Part shown: in pieces, positions 26,078 to 34,622 of the stretch
Layout: the number at the start of each line of letters is the position of its first letter
Position numbering within the stretch: the stretch's first letter is position 1
Assembly: GCF_000340375.1 (NCBI RefSeq)
Contig: NZ_KB446646.1
Coordinates: forward strand, 442,877 to 506,876
Source: Eggerthia catenaformis OT 569 = DSM 20559
GTDB lineage: Bacteria > Bacillota_I > Bacilli_A > Erysipelotrichales > Coprobacillaceae
Direction of reading: 5' to 3'
DNA: 64,000 bases
Position numbers and translations under genes: made by a program
The notes under the pieces: model-generated
Told to the model about the DNA's origin: nothing
What the model saw: the letters and a program-made list of their open reading frames with translations, nothing else
The model's database searches: none

Positions 26078-26657
26078 TAATGTTCTGATTATTTCTTGCA
26101 GTCTGCTTCATAATTATATTCATACAGAGATGTTTGTTAAGTCAATGCATACAATGCTTACCGGTGAAATTAAAAATGTTGATATCAGGGATGTTCATTG
26201 TTTTGATATTAGCAGCTTCAGTCAGTATGATACAGTCTTATTTATTTATGAGCTTTCTATGGGGACTTTACCTTCTGTTGCGATTACATTATTAAAACAG
26301 TTGGAAACTGTTTTAAAACATGCTGATATTTACTGTATTGCAGCTACTGATCTTTATGAACCGGAAGCGTGTGAGATTTCCTGCCGTCAGCTTGAGAGAT
26401 GGGCACAACTTAATCATCTTAATTATATGGGTTCTTTAATGATTGGCAGTCTTTATCTTCAGAATTATCTTTCTATTCGAATGGTTACTAAAGCTTATTT
26501 AAAAAGACTTTCTAAAGCTATCAAAGAGAATTCTCAAATAAGTCTTCAGACAACTTGTTTTTCAATGAAACAGTTTATGAAATTGGGAAATATTTATTGG
26601 AAAAAAGAAATCAAAAAGAAACAGAAAGAGCTTTTTAAGAAAATGAAAAATCAGTGA
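26067..26657 (+). CDS. Flavodoxin-like partner protein, unknown function
   Basis: A 196-residue protein with a plausible flavodoxin-like alpha/beta layout. 'VLIISCSLLHNYIHTEMFVKSM' occupies the position of the phosphate-binding loop, and 'YDTVLFIYELSMGTLPSVAITLLKQLE' that of the central strand and flavin loop. The C-terminal 40 residues are helical and Lys-rich. It overlaps the previous gene by 11 bases, and a ribosome binding site (GGAGGT) lies before tandem ATG codons at 26067 and 26070. Coupled expression suggests the two proteins act together. I know of no characterised example of this pair. Confidence 0.5.
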   Translation: MMNNNVLIISCSLLHNYIHTEMFVKSMHTMLTGEIKNVDIRDVHCFDISSFSQYDTVLFIYELSMGTLPSVAITLLKQLETVLKHADIYCIAATDLYEPEACEISCRQLERWAQLNHLNYMGSLMIGSLYLQNYLSIRMVTKAYLKRLSKAIKENSQISLQTTCFSMKQFMKLGNIYWKKEIKKKQKELFKKMKNQ

Positions 26658-26676
26658 TAAATTCATGGCTTTTTTC

Positions 26677-26705
26677 TTGAATGAATGTTTAACTTTTGTT
26701 ATAAT
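26677..26705 (+). promoter_or_regulatory. Promoter of the HU gene
   Basis: TTGAAT at 26677-26682 and a perfect TATAAT at 26700-26705 are separated by 17 bases. Confidence 0.8.
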
Positions 26706-26731
26706 TTCATAGTATTAAATAGGGGGACAAA

Positions 26732-27004
26732 ATGAATAAAAAAGAATTAGTGGAGATTGTTTCAGTTAAGCATGATCTTACAAAAAAAGAAGCAGATATC
26801 TTAGTGGATACTGTATTTGATACAATGATAGAAACTATGATGAATGGAGAAAAAGTACTGATTTCAGGTTTTGGAACATTTAAAGTGAATGAAAGAAAGG
26901 CTAGAAAAGGTGTTTCACCAAAGACAAAAGAAGCTATTCTTATTCCGGAAAGCAGAACGATTACTTTTAAGCCAAGCAATAAACTGAAAGATGCTATGAA
27001 TTAA
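26732..27004 (+). CDS. hup: DNA-binding protein HU
   Basis: Small histone-like dimer that bends and coats DNA. The protein is 90 residues, the standard length. It starts 'MNKKELVEIVSVKHDLTKKEA', the beta-arm segment has 'FGTFKVNERKARKG', and the C-terminal 'FKPSNKLKDAMN' is typical. A GGGGG-containing site precedes the ATG. It has its own promoter and terminator, which suits a highly expressed protein. Confidence 0.96.
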   Translation: MNKKELVEIVSVKHDLTKKEADILVDTVFDTMIETMMNGEKVLISGFGTFKVNERKARKGVSPKTKEAILIPESRTITFKPSNKLKDAMN

Positions 27005-27017
27005 GCATCTTTTTTCA
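26987..27017 (+). terminator. Terminator overlapping the HU stop
   Basis: An AAAGATGCT/AGCATCTTT stem with an eight-base loop is followed by Ts. Confidence 0.82.
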
Positions 27018-27019
27018 TA

Positions 27020-27047
27020 TTGAGTTCATAAAATGTTATTATATTAT
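27020..27047 (+). promoter_or_regulatory. Promoter of the zinc metallopeptidase gene
   Basis: TTGAGT (27020-27025) and TATTAT (27042-27047) are separated by 16 bases, just before a GAGGTG site. Confidence 0.65.
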
Positions 27048-27068
27048 AGAAGTTAAGAGGTGATTGAT

Positions 27069-27776
27069 ATGTTGTGGTGGTACTTATATTCAAATCCATA
27101 TTATTTGTTAGGAACTGTATTTGTTGGTATTGCTATGATCTTTTCTTTATATGCACAAACTAAGGTGAGAAATGCCTATACTAAATATCGTATGGTAAGG
27201 AATCATTTGAATATGACAGGAGCACAGGTAGCTAGAGAAATATTAGATGCTAATGGGATGAGAGATGTTCCCGTACAGATGGTTTCAGGAGAGTTAACTG
27301 ATCATTTTGATCCTAGAAAAAGAACGGTTAATTTATCAGCAGATATTTATCAGGGAACATCTATTTCTTCTATGGCTATTGCTGCTCATGAATGTGGACA
27401 TGCTATTCAGTGGCATAAGAATTGGGGACCAATTAAATTTAGAGATAGATTGGCTCCTTTATGCTCAGTCAGTAATACTCTTGGCTGGGTGGCTATTATG
27501 ATTGGTTTAATAATGGGTCATACTAGAATAGCTTGGATAGGATTTTTCCTGATGCTTGGTATTTTGCTGTTTCAGCTTGTGACTTTACCGGTTGAATTTG
27601 ATGCTTCTAAAAGAGGATTAGAGATATTGGAAGGACATTACTTATATGCTGATGAAACAGATCAGGCTAGATATGTTTTATCAGGAGCGGCTTTAACTTA
27701 TGTTGCTGCTACATTTGCTACAATAGCTTCATTATTAAGAATATTTCTTTTGATTAATTCTTCGAATCGTGATTAA
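27069..27776 (+). CDS. YugP-type zinc metallopeptidase, membrane-bound
   Basis: About 235 residues. An N-terminal transmembrane helix is followed by the zinc protease motif 'AIAAHECGHAIQW', which is HExxH-like in the form H-E-C-G-H. Three further hydrophobic segments surround 'PVEFDASKRGLEIL', where the family's third metal ligand glutamate occurs. The domain is Peptidase_M48-like (PF04298). ATG 27069 is chosen because the GTG at 27060 is part of the GAGGTG ribosome binding site. It is a single-gene unit with its own promoter and terminator. The natural substrate is unknown. Confidence 0.9.
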   Translation: MLWWYLYSNPYYLLGTVFVGIAMIFSLYAQTKVRNAYTKYRMVRNHLNMTGAQVAREILDANGMRDVPVQMVSGELTDHFDPRKRTVNLSADIYQGTSISSMAIAAHECGHAIQWHKNWGPIKFRDRLAPLCSVSNTLGWVAIMIGLIMGHTRIAWIGFFLMLGILLFQLVTLPVEFDASKRGLEILEGHYLYADETDQARYVLSGAALTYVAATFATIASLLRIFLLINSSNRD

Positions 27777-27797
27777 AGAGCTAAAAGCTCTTTTTTT
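27775..27797 (+). terminator. Terminator after the metallopeptidase gene
   Basis: An AAAGAGCT/AGCTCTTT stem with an AAA loop overlaps the stop and is followed by Ts. Confidence 0.88.
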
Positions 27798-27842
27798 GTT
27801 CTTTAATTATATGTTATACTATTGAATGAATTGAGGGATATT

Positions 27843-28328
27843 ATGGAAATGAAAAAACAGAAAAACTATTTATTTAGAATTATTGTTACAATTTTAATTA
27901 TTCTTTTTATGATTGTTTCATTCTATACTTTTAATGTTCATATTCCTTATGTTAATCATCAGAAAGATTTAATACAGGTAAGAGATAAGATTATTAGAGA
28001 TAATCATTTAAACTATGATGGTTATTTTAATGCTTATGACCGAGAGAAGACAATTTATATTATCAAGGTTAAAGAAAATAATGCATCAGTCTATCAGGCT
28101 TATGATTATAATTATAAGATATTAAAAAGCTATCAGGGAACATCAGCATCTAAAAACTTTGTAAAGAGTCAGATAAAAAAGAAATATAAAGTTGATGTTT
28201 CTAATATTAATATTGGTTATGAGAATGATAAATTTTTATATTATGGTTCATATCAGACAGATAATCATTTATATTACTATTATTATTCATTTGAAGATGG
28301 AACTTTTATAAAGGAGTATATTTTATAA
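27843..28328 (+). CDS. ypmB: YpmB-like membrane-anchored protein (PepSY-like)
   Basis: About 161 residues: one N-terminal transmembrane helix ('YLFRIIVTILIILFMIVSFYTF') and an extracellular part with PepSY-like repeats, 'AYDREKTIYIIKVKENNASVYQAYD' and 'YGSYQTDNHLYYYYYSFEDG'. In B. subtilis ypmB lies next to asnS, dnaD, nth and ponA, and here it precedes dnaD and nth. GAGGG before ATG 27843 sets the start over an in-frame ATG at 27822. The stop overlaps dnaD. Function in other species is not established. Confidence 0.72.
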   Translation: MEMKKQKNYLFRIIVTILIILFMIVSFYTFNVHIPYVNHQKDLIQVRDKIIRDNHLNYDGYFNAYDREKTIYIIKVKENNASVYQAYDYNYKILKSYQGTSASKNFVKSQIKKKYKVDVSNINIGYENDKFLYYGSYQTDNHLYYYYYSFEDGTFIKEYIL

Positions 28329-28906
28329 TGGACTTACTACAATATGACTGTATAAATTTTAAGAAACTTCTTATTCTTAAGAGTAAAGAAATAGAATTGG
28401 AAGATCATGAAGTTTATATATTACTTATTATGATGACAGTAAAGGAAATGGGGATTAAGATTATTACGCCATCAGTTATTTCTCGTTATTCTTCATTGCC
28501 TCTTAAACAGATAGATGAGATTATGCTTAAGCTAATTAATGCTCATTATTTAGATCGTCAGAATGGGGTACTAGAATTTAATCCTTTATATCAGAAATTA
28601 TTAAATATTAAGACTGAAGAAAAACAGGAAAAGAATCTGATTGCTGAATTTGAAGACTGGATGGGAAGAGCGTTATCTGCTACAGAAATTGAATTTATTA
28701 ATACTTATAAAAGAGATGGCTATGATGATCAGATGATTATAGATGCTAAAAATGAAGCAGTAAAAAGTAATGTACGTAATTTCAGATATGTTGATAAGAT
28801 ACTTGATAACTGGAGACATTATGGTAAGAAAATGAGAAAAGAAATTAAGGATGAGAAAGAAGTTGACAGTATGATTGCTGATTATAAGTGGTGGGATGAT
28901 GAATAA
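28328..28906 (+). CDS. dnaD: DnaD replication initiation domain protein
   Basis: Primosome component that helps load helicase at the origin and at restart sites. The protein is 192 residues. The N-terminal winged helix is 'SVISRYSSLPLKQIDEIMLKLINAHYL', and the C-terminal DnaB/DnaD domain has 'FEDWMGRALSATEIEFINTY' with the 'YVDKILDNWRHYG' helix (YxxxILxxW), the family hallmark. The start shares a base with the ypmB stop. It overlaps nth by eight bases. The ypmB-dnaD-nth order is conserved in Firmicutes. Confidence 0.93.
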   Translation: MDLLQYDCINFKKLLILKSKEIELEDHEVYILLIMMTVKEMGIKIITPSVISRYSSLPLKQIDEIMLKLINAHYLDRQNGVLEFNPLYQKLLNIKTEEKQEKNLIAEFEDWMGRALSATEIEFINTYKRDGYDDQMIIDAKNEAVKSNVRNFRYVDKILDNWRHYGKKMRKEIKDEKEVDSMIADYKWWDDE

Positions 28907-29543
28907 AGAAACATTAGAAAGAATTTTAGAAACATGGGATACGATGTTTCCTGATGCAAAATGTGAATTAACTCATAGTAATCCATTAGAACTTTTAATT
29001 GCCGTGATGCTTTCAGCACAGACAACGGATGCTGCTGTTAATAAAGTAACACCGGCTTTATTTGAAGCTTATCATAGTGCAAAAGATTATGCATGTGCAG
29101 ATATTAATGATTTACAGAGATATATTAAAAGAATAGGCTTATATCGTAATAAAGCTAAGAATATTCAGGCAATGTGTCAGGTATTAATAAATGATTATCA
29201 GGGTGTGGTACCATCCGTTATGGAAGAATTAATAGATTTGCCGGGAGTAGGACGTAAAACAGCTAATGTAGTATTAGCTGATGCTTTCAATATTCCGGGA
29301 ATAGCTGTAGATACTCATGTGACAAGAATTGCTAAGAGATTAAAATTCTGTTACTTAAAGGATAATGTAGGAACAATTGAGAAGAAATTAAGAAAAAAGA
29401 TACCTCAGGATCGATGGATTAAAAGTCATCATCAAATGATCTTTTTTGGACGCTATCACTGTAAAGCAATTAATCCTCATTGTTATGAATGTCCATTAAT
29501 TGATATTTGCAGAGAAAAGAATAAGAAATTAAAAAGAAACTGA
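28899..29543 (+). CDS. nth: Endonuclease III
   Basis: DNA glycosylase/AP lyase for oxidised pyrimidines. About 214 residues. The helix-hairpin-helix 'LPGVGRKTANVV' supplies the catalytic Lys, and the catalytic Asp is in 'AVDTHVTRIAKRL'. The [4Fe-4S] cluster cysteines are at the C-terminus in 'CKAINPHCYECPLIDIC', spaced C-x6-C-x2-C-x5-C. The start lies within the dnaD end, after GGTGGG. ATG 28896 is an alternative. A bidirectional terminator separates it from ponA on the other strand. Confidence 0.95.
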   Translation: MNKETLERILETWDTMFPDAKCELTHSNPLELLIAVMLSAQTTDAAVNKVTPALFEAYHSAKDYACADINDLQRYIKRIGLYRNKAKNIQAMCQVLINDYQGVVPSVMEELIDLPGVGRKTANVVLADAFNIPGIAVDTHVTRIAKRLKFCYLKDNVGTIEKKLRKKIPQDRWIKSHHQMIFFGRYHCKAINPHCYECPLIDICREKNKKLKRN

Positions 29544-29564
29544 CAATCTATCAGTTTCTTTTTA
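29533..29564. terminator. Convergent terminator between nth and ponA
   Basis: An 11-base AAAGAAACTGA/TCAGTTTCTTT stem with a seven-base loop overlaps the nth stop and ends in Ts. A runs upstream let it act in both directions. Confidence 0.85.
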
Positions 29565-29567
29565 TTA

Positions 29568-32219
29568 TTATGCAGCAACCGTAAAGGTAAAGCTGCCTAA
29601 TTCTTTTGTATTAGTTCCATCACTTTCAATGATTTTAACATTATAATTTGATCCTTTAGGAAGCTGTGTGAATGAAACAGTATTTCCGGCATCAATAGTC
29701 TTGCTGACTGTTGCACCACCACTCATTTCAAAGATTATCTTGTGTCCTTTAGGACCGGAAGTGGTGAAAGTAATCTCATCATTTGAGATAGTACTGCCGC
29801 TGGAAACCGATGAACCCTTACTTTTAGCACTATAAGTAGCTGTTCCTAATTCAGTTTTTATTTCTTTGGTAGTTACTGATGTAGAGATTTTATTTGATGT
29901 ACTGCCATCATTAGCCCATGCATAACATCCGGTAATAGTATAGGTAGTATTAGATTTAGCATCAAAACTTATTGTTCCTGATGACGATGTCAGATTTTTG
30001 GTAGCTATCAGCTGAGAGCCGTTATAAATCTGTACTTTATAGATTAAATCATCATATGCTGTAGAACCTGTATAATCAGCAAATTTAACTTCCAGTTGTC
30101 CCTGATTATTAATAGTAGCGGTAAATGATTTTAAATCATCCAGTTTAGCCGCTTTAACAGACTGATCGCTTCCGCTAGGACCATGGCCTTTTGTAAACCA
30201 TGCTGTACCAATACGAGAAAGAGGTGTTGTTGGACTTGGTGAAACATAAGGGTAAATACCTTTAATATATTTAGCTTCATAGACTGTATCCGGAGTTTCA
30301 TAAGATCCTTTTGTCTTACTATGGAGAAGACGACCTATCTGAGCAGCTATCTTACGAGACTCATTCTGACCGGAACGAATATACTTATGTTTAGAATTTT
30401 GTATTGATTCAGGATATCCATTCCATGTTGACCATGAATAAGTAGGATTAAAGCAGCAGAACCAGTTATCTTTTGCAGCTCCATCAGGAATGCCTTTCTT
30501 ACCTCCATGAGTACTTGTTCCGGTTTTAGCGCCAATCTCATCACCAATACTATTAACAAGAGAATAGCTGCCGGAATATGTTTTAACAATACTTGTTAAA
30601 ATTGTTCGCATCAGGAAAGCAGAAGATGAAGAATAAACCTGTTTAGCATTTTCCTGTGCTTTCTGATCTAAATAAATTGTTTCACCGGTAGTATTAATCA
30701 CAATCTTTTCAACTGTATGGGGTTCAATATATTTTCCACCATTCACAATAGTAGCATAAGCAGCAGCTTGTTGCATAGGAGTAGTTCCATCAATCCATCC
30801 GCCGATGGCATAAGATGCTGAAAATTTATTAGGAGATGATAATGCACTATCAGTATATCCAAGCTCTTTCATATAATTAATGATCTTTGTAACACCTTCT
30901 TTTTTGATAACCTCATTATAAGTATTAATAGCCGCTAAGTTCCATGAATGACCCAGTGCATCATAAAGGGAAACATTTCCATGATAACGTCTATCCCAGT
31001 TTTGAGGATTCCATGAGCCGGAAGTATACTGGTTGTCATTAACCAGATGACCGGTTGAATAATAAAGATGTTCAAAGGCTGGAATATAATCAAGAATAGG
31101 CTTGATTGAAGAACCCGGTTGATGTCTCATGGTTGTGCCATAGTTATGATAATTAGCGGCTGTACCATAGTTACGTCCGCCCATAATACCAACAACACGA
31201 CCTGTTTTATTTTCCTGCACAACACTTCCTGCCTGCATATCAATATCAGAATATCGGTATTTCTTGCCTGAAGCAATATTATCTAATTCTGTCTGTATTG
31301 TCCGATCCATATAAGTATAAATAGTCATATTCGTTTTATTTGGATCATAATGAGTTTTAGATTTTATTTCCTCAGTAACTCTATCTACATAAGCAGCATA
31401 ATCTTTAGTGCTTTTTAATGGATTAGAATCTAAAGTGTTCTCGACCGGAATCTGCTGAGTCTCATTTTTCTGCTTCTCTGTAATATAGCCATGCTGATGC
31501 ATAAGACTTAAGATAATGTTTCTTCTCTTTTGAGCTTTCTTTAGATCATAGAAAGGATCATAATAGACAGGAGAATTGATAGTACCGGCTAATAAGGCGG
31601 CTTCGGGTAGAGTTAACTGTGAAGGATTCTTATTAAAATAATAATAGCTGGCTGCATAAATACCCACTGTATTAGGACTTCTGCCAAAATAAATCTTATT
31701 CAGATAAAGCTCCATGATTTTCTCTTTAGAAGTCAGACGAGTTGCCTGAGTGGAAAGAATAACTTCACCGATTTTTCTTTGCAGTGTTTTCTCCTCAGCC
31801 GGATAATAAGTCTTTTTGATCAGCTGTTGGGTAATAGTACTGCCACCGGCATTAATTTTTCCTGCAAAAAGATTTGTAAACATGGCTTTGATTATTCTTG
31901 GTAAATCAAAGCCATCATGGATAAAGAAACGGGAATCTTCTGCTGCTATGACAGCATCAACTAAAACTTCAGGTATATTCTCGTATTTAACATATTTTCC
32001 TGATGCTCCGCCATAGGTATAATAACTTTTGCCATCAGAAGCAATCAGCTGAGAGTATGAAGTTGCAGTTAGCTTCTTGATATCAAAATCTTTAATTTGC
32101 TTGTAGACAGTGAATCCTAAATAGAATCCTGAACCGACCAAAGCAACAACAATAATCAGAATAATACTTTTTATAATTCTGCTTCTGGTTATCAGACTGG
32201 TTTTCTTTTTAACTTTCAT
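29568..32219 (-). CDS. ponA: Class A penicillin-binding protein (PBP1a)
   Basis: Bifunctional peptidoglycan glycosyltransferase and DD-transpeptidase. The protein is 883 residues. After an N-terminal membrane helix (residues 16-38), the glycosyltransferase domain has Glu94 in 'AAEDSRFFIHDGFD' and 'GGSTITQQLIKK'. The transpeptidase has S370-S-I-K373, S425-W-N427 and K565-T-G567. The last 200 residues form fibronectin-like beta-domains rich in Ser/Thr. It overlaps recU by 11 bases; recU-ponA is the same pair as in B. subtilis. Confidence 0.96.
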   Translation of the reverse strand: MKVKKKTSLITRSRIIKSIILIIVVALVGSGFYLGFTVYKQIKDFDIKKLTATSYSQLIASDGKSYYTYGGASGKYVKYENIPEVLVDAVIAAEDSRFFIHDGFDLPRIIKAMFTNLFAGKINAGGSTITQQLIKKTYYPAEEKTLQRKIGEVILSTQATRLTSKEKIMELYLNKIYFGRSPNTVGIYAASYYYFNKNPSQLTLPEAALLAGTINSPVYYDPFYDLKKAQKRRNIILSLMHQHGYITEKQKNETQQIPVENTLDSNPLKSTKDYAAYVDRVTEEIKSKTHYDPNKTNMTIYTYMDRTIQTELDNIASGKKYRYSDIDMQAGSVVQENKTGRVVGIMGGRNYGTAANYHNYGTTMRHQPGSSIKPILDYIPAFEHLYYSTGHLVNDNQYTSGSWNPQNWDRRYHGNVSLYDALGHSWNLAAINTYNEVIKKEGVTKIINYMKELGYTDSALSSPNKFSASYAIGGWIDGTTPMQQAAAYATIVNGGKYIEPHTVEKIVINTTGETIYLDQKAQENAKQVYSSSSAFLMRTILTSIVKTYSGSYSLVNSIGDEIGAKTGTSTHGGKKGIPDGAAKDNWFCCFNPTYSWSTWNGYPESIQNSKHKYIRSGQNESRKIAAQIGRLLHSKTKGSYETPDTVYEAKYIKGIYPYVSPSPTTPLSRIGTAWFTKGHGPSGSDQSVKAAKLDDLKSFTATINNQGQLEVKFADYTGSTAYDDLIYKVQIYNGSQLIATKNLTSSSGTISFDAKSNTTYTITGCYAWANDGSTSNKISTSVTTKEIKTELGTATYSAKSKGSSVSSGSTISNDEITFTTSGPKGHKIIFEMSGGATVSKTIDAGNTVSFTQLPKGSNYNVKIIESDGTNTKELGSFTFTVAA

Positions 32220-32805
32220 GAGATGACCTCCTTAAATAAAACTCATCTACAATTTTAAGATAATCTAAACGAGGGGCATAGCTCTGCTTTATCAGATGTC
32301 CCATTTTTTTGATAAAATCATAACTCAGATGTCTAGGTGACTTTTGGTAATAATGATTAATCATATAGGATGCATCAAGCAAATAAACCTCATCAAGAGA
32401 AGTAAATGCAATAATAAGAAAGGCGATACCGCCATGATCTTTAATATGCTTTAGGTGTTCAACCTGGTGATCAGCAATATTTGCAAAAGGAAATCTATTC
32501 TTAAATTTTGTTTCCTTTGCTTCAAAATCAATATAACAACCTTTATATAATCCATTATAATCAGTAGTAGAAGGTTTACGATAATAAGCTTCTGTAATTT
32601 TAGCGGCTGTACGAACCGGATATTCTACTTTGACAATCTGAATAGGTGTCGGCTTCTTATAGATGACTGCTAAATCATGATCAAGATAATATTGATTGCT
32701 TTCACTAATAGCCTCTTCAAGATTCATACCACGTCCAGCAGTATAATGCTTATCATGATTTAGGGGATTATCTAAAACTATATTTTTCTTATTAGGGTAG
32801 TGCAT
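32209..32805 (-). CDS. recU: Holliday junction resolvase RecU
   Basis: Cleaves Holliday junctions in recombination and chromosome segregation. About 198 residues. The catalytic metal site is in 'DYNGLYKGCYIDFEAKETK', and 'AGRGMNLEEAISESNQYYL' is the family's N-terminal stretch. The first ATG (32811) touches the GAGGAG site; the second, at 32805, is six bases away and is the likely start. Divergent from gpsB and cotranscribed with ponA, as in Bacillus. A short promoter-like region lies upstream. Confidence 0.94.
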   Translation of the reverse strand: MHYPNKKNIVLDNPLNHDKHYTAGRGMNLEEAISESNQYYLDHDLAVIYKKPTPIQIVKVEYPVRTAAKITEAYYRKPSTTDYNGLYKGCYIDFEAKETKFKNRFPFANIADHQVEHLKHIKDHGGIAFLIIAFTSLDEVYLLDASYMINHYYQKSPRHLSYDFIKKMGHLIKQSYAPRLDYLKIVDEFYLRRSSHES

Positions 32806-32890
32806 ATTCATCTCCTCTTTTAGTATTATATCATAATGTGAGTGAAAGGCTACAAAAAGTAGAATGAAGAATAGAAAGACTTATTTTTCC

Positions 32891-32918
32891 TTGCATTATT
32901 TTTTAATTTTTGTACAAT
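32891..32918 (+). promoter_or_regulatory. Promoter of gpsB (and possibly rnpB)
   Basis: TTGCAT at 32891-32896 and TACAAT at 32913-32918 are separated by 16 bases, in the recU-gpsB divergent region. Confidence 0.7.
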
Positions 32919-32940
32919 ATTTAAGAGGAGATGATTTAAT

Positions 32941-33270
32941 ATGGAAAATAAAATCGTTCTTAGTCCCAAAAAAATATTAAATAAACAGTTCGAAATTACA
33001 TTTAAAGGATATAGTGCTGATGAGGTTGATCATTTTTTAGATGTTGTTGCTGCTGATTATACAAATTTTGCTGCAATGCTTAATGAGTCATATGAAGAAA
33101 TTGAATCATTGCAGACTCAATTAAGTAAAATGAAGGAACAGCTGGAAACTGTTTCTAAAACGGAACAGGAAGAGAAAACACGTGTAACTGAAGCTAATTT
33201 AAATAGTAATATTGATTTATTAAGAAGACTTTCTCAATTGGAAAAGGAAGTCTACAATAAAAAAGATTAA
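32941..33270 (+). CDS. gpsB: Cell-cycle protein GpsB (DivIVA family)
   Basis: Septal scaffold that links division to PBP activity. The protein is 109 residues. The N-terminal DivIVA-type head has 'ILNKQFEITFKGYSADEVDHFLDVV', with the membrane/PBP-binding surface. The rest is a parallel coiled coil ('YEEIESLQTQLSKMKEQLETV') and a short C-terminal helix 'IDLLRRLSQLEKEVY'. It faces recU-ponA, whose product is its known partner in Bacillus, and is followed by rnpB two bases after the stop. Confidence 0.93.
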   Translation: MENKIVLSPKKILNKQFEITFKGYSADEVDHFLDVVAADYTNFAAMLNESYEEIESLQTQLSKMKEQLETVSKTEQEEKTRVTEANLNSNIDLLRRLSQLEKEVYNKKD

Positions 33271-33272
33271 GA

Positions 33273-33597
33273 AGATGTCTGCGAGAATCAATCGCTAGAA
33301 ATAGAGGAAAGTCCGTGCTATCACTGACTGAGATGTCAGTAGTGTGCGTGCCAGACCTAATAAGTCTGGGCTTAGACGACAGTAGAAGCCTAAGTCGTAA
33401 GATAGGGTGTATACTTTAAAGTGCCACAGAGACTATATCTTTGCGAAAGCAAGGGGTGAAAAGAGGTAAACTCCGCGCGATAGAAACCCAAATTTCGGTA
33501 GGGGAGTCTGATAGAAGGAATTCAACTGACATCAGATAGTAAAACTAAGATAAATGATTGATTGAAAAACAGAACACGGCTTATCAGAGCAGACTCT
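33273..33597 (+). ncRNA. rnpB: RNase P RNA (bacterial type B)
   Basis: Catalytic RNA that cleaves the 5' leaders of pre-tRNAs. Conserved elements are visible in order: GAGGAAAGTCCGTGCT near the 5' end, 'GTGCCACAGAGA' in the middle, 'GGGTGAAA' and 'TAAACTCCGCGCG', 'GATAGAAACCC', and the 3' 'CAGAACACGGCTTATC'. P1 pairs GTCTGC near the start with GCAGAC at the end. Location just after gpsB matches B. subtilis, where rnpB also lies beside gpsB. End points are estimated. Confidence 0.96.
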
Positions 33598-33601
33598 TTT
33601 T

Positions 33602-33624
33602 AACACGATAGTTATCGTGTTTTA
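33602..33624 (+). terminator. Terminator of rnpB
   Basis: An AACACGAT/ATCGTGTT stem with an AGTT loop is followed by Ts directly after the RNase P RNA. Confidence 0.85.
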
Positions 33625-33683
33625 TATTGTAAAGATTTTTAAATTATGATTTAATTATCATGTTATTATGCGAGGAGGCAAGC

Positions 33684-34622
33684 ATGAATAATTTAGGAGA
33701 ACAGATTAAGCAGAAGAGAATAGAAAAAGGCATGTCTATTGAGGATTTATCTAATCGAACGCTATTATCGCCTGCTATTATAAAAGATATAGAGAATGGA
33801 GCTTTTGATCGTTATGAAGGCGATGAAGCTTATGTCAAAATGTATTTAAAAAAGATTTCTGATGCCTTGGATATGGATCGTGAAGAAGTCACTCAGAGCT
33901 ATATTGCCCTGACTGAAGAAATTAAAAAAGAGGAACTTGAAGAGGCAAGAAAAAGAGCGGAAATGCAGGAAGCTGAAAGAGAAAGCAGACCCAAAAAAGA
34001 ATTTCATTTTGCGAAACCTTTCTTTACTTCTAAATCTTCTGTTTATGAAGATAAGAGTCATTTGAAGGTTATTAGAATCGTAATTGTTTTATTATTGATA
34101 GTTTTAATTGTGGCAGTAGCATGGATTGGTCTTAATAGTCTAAAGCCTGCTGATAAGACTTATACAAACGGCAGTGATAAAGTAACCGGTCAGGTAGAAA
34201 CAAAGAAAAAAGAAAATACACAAAATGAAACTGAAAAGAAAGAAAATACTGAAGAAAAGAATAAAAAAACAGCTGATAATAAAATAACTTTTACTAGAAA
34301 CAGCAAGCTTAATTATAATATTAAGTTGCCAAGTGGTAGTGAAGAATTTACTTTTAAGGTCACATTTGGGAATCGTACATTTGCTTCATTAAGGGTGAAT
34401 GGAAAAGCAGTTGCTGATTTTCAGGGAAAAGTTTATTCTGCTTCTCAGGAAGCTCAGGTTAAATTAAAAGTAAAGGAATTTAAGACATTAACTTTACATT
34501 TAGCTAATAATCATGGTACAGTATATTATATTAATGATACTAAAATAACTTTAAGCGATGATGATGAAAAACATACAGGGGCAACTGATCTTATTTTAAA
34601 GCTGGATATAGTAAATGAGTAA
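33684..34622 (+). CDS. rodZ: RodZ-like helix-turn-helix membrane protein
   Basis: About 312 residues. An N-terminal helix-turn-helix ('LGEQIKQKRIEKGMSIEDLSNRT', 'IIKDIENGAFDRYEGD') has the RodZ arrangement. A charged helical linker is followed by one transmembrane helix ('VIRIVIVLLLIVLIVAVAWIG'), a Lys/Glu/Thr linker and an extracellular beta-domain (DUF4115-like). RodZ links MreB cytoskeleton to cell-wall synthesis. GAGGAGG before ATG 33684 sets the start. The order rodZ-pgsA-cinA-recA is the same as in Bacillus (ymfM). It overlaps pgsA by eight bases. Confidence 0.88.
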   Translation: MNNLGEQIKQKRIEKGMSIEDLSNRTLLSPAIIKDIENGAFDRYEGDEAYVKMYLKKISDALDMDREEVTQSYIALTEEIKKEELEEARKRAEMQEAERESRPKKEFHFAKPFFTSKSSVYEDKSHLKVIRIVIVLLLIVLIVAVAWIGLNSLKPADKTYTNGSDKVTGQVETKKKENTQNETEKKENTEEKNKKTADNKITFTRNSKLNYNIKLPSGSEEFTFKVTFGNRTFASLRVNGKAVADFQGKVYSASQEAQVKLKVKEFKTLTLHLANNHGTVYYINDTKITLSDDDEKHTGATDLILKLDIVNE

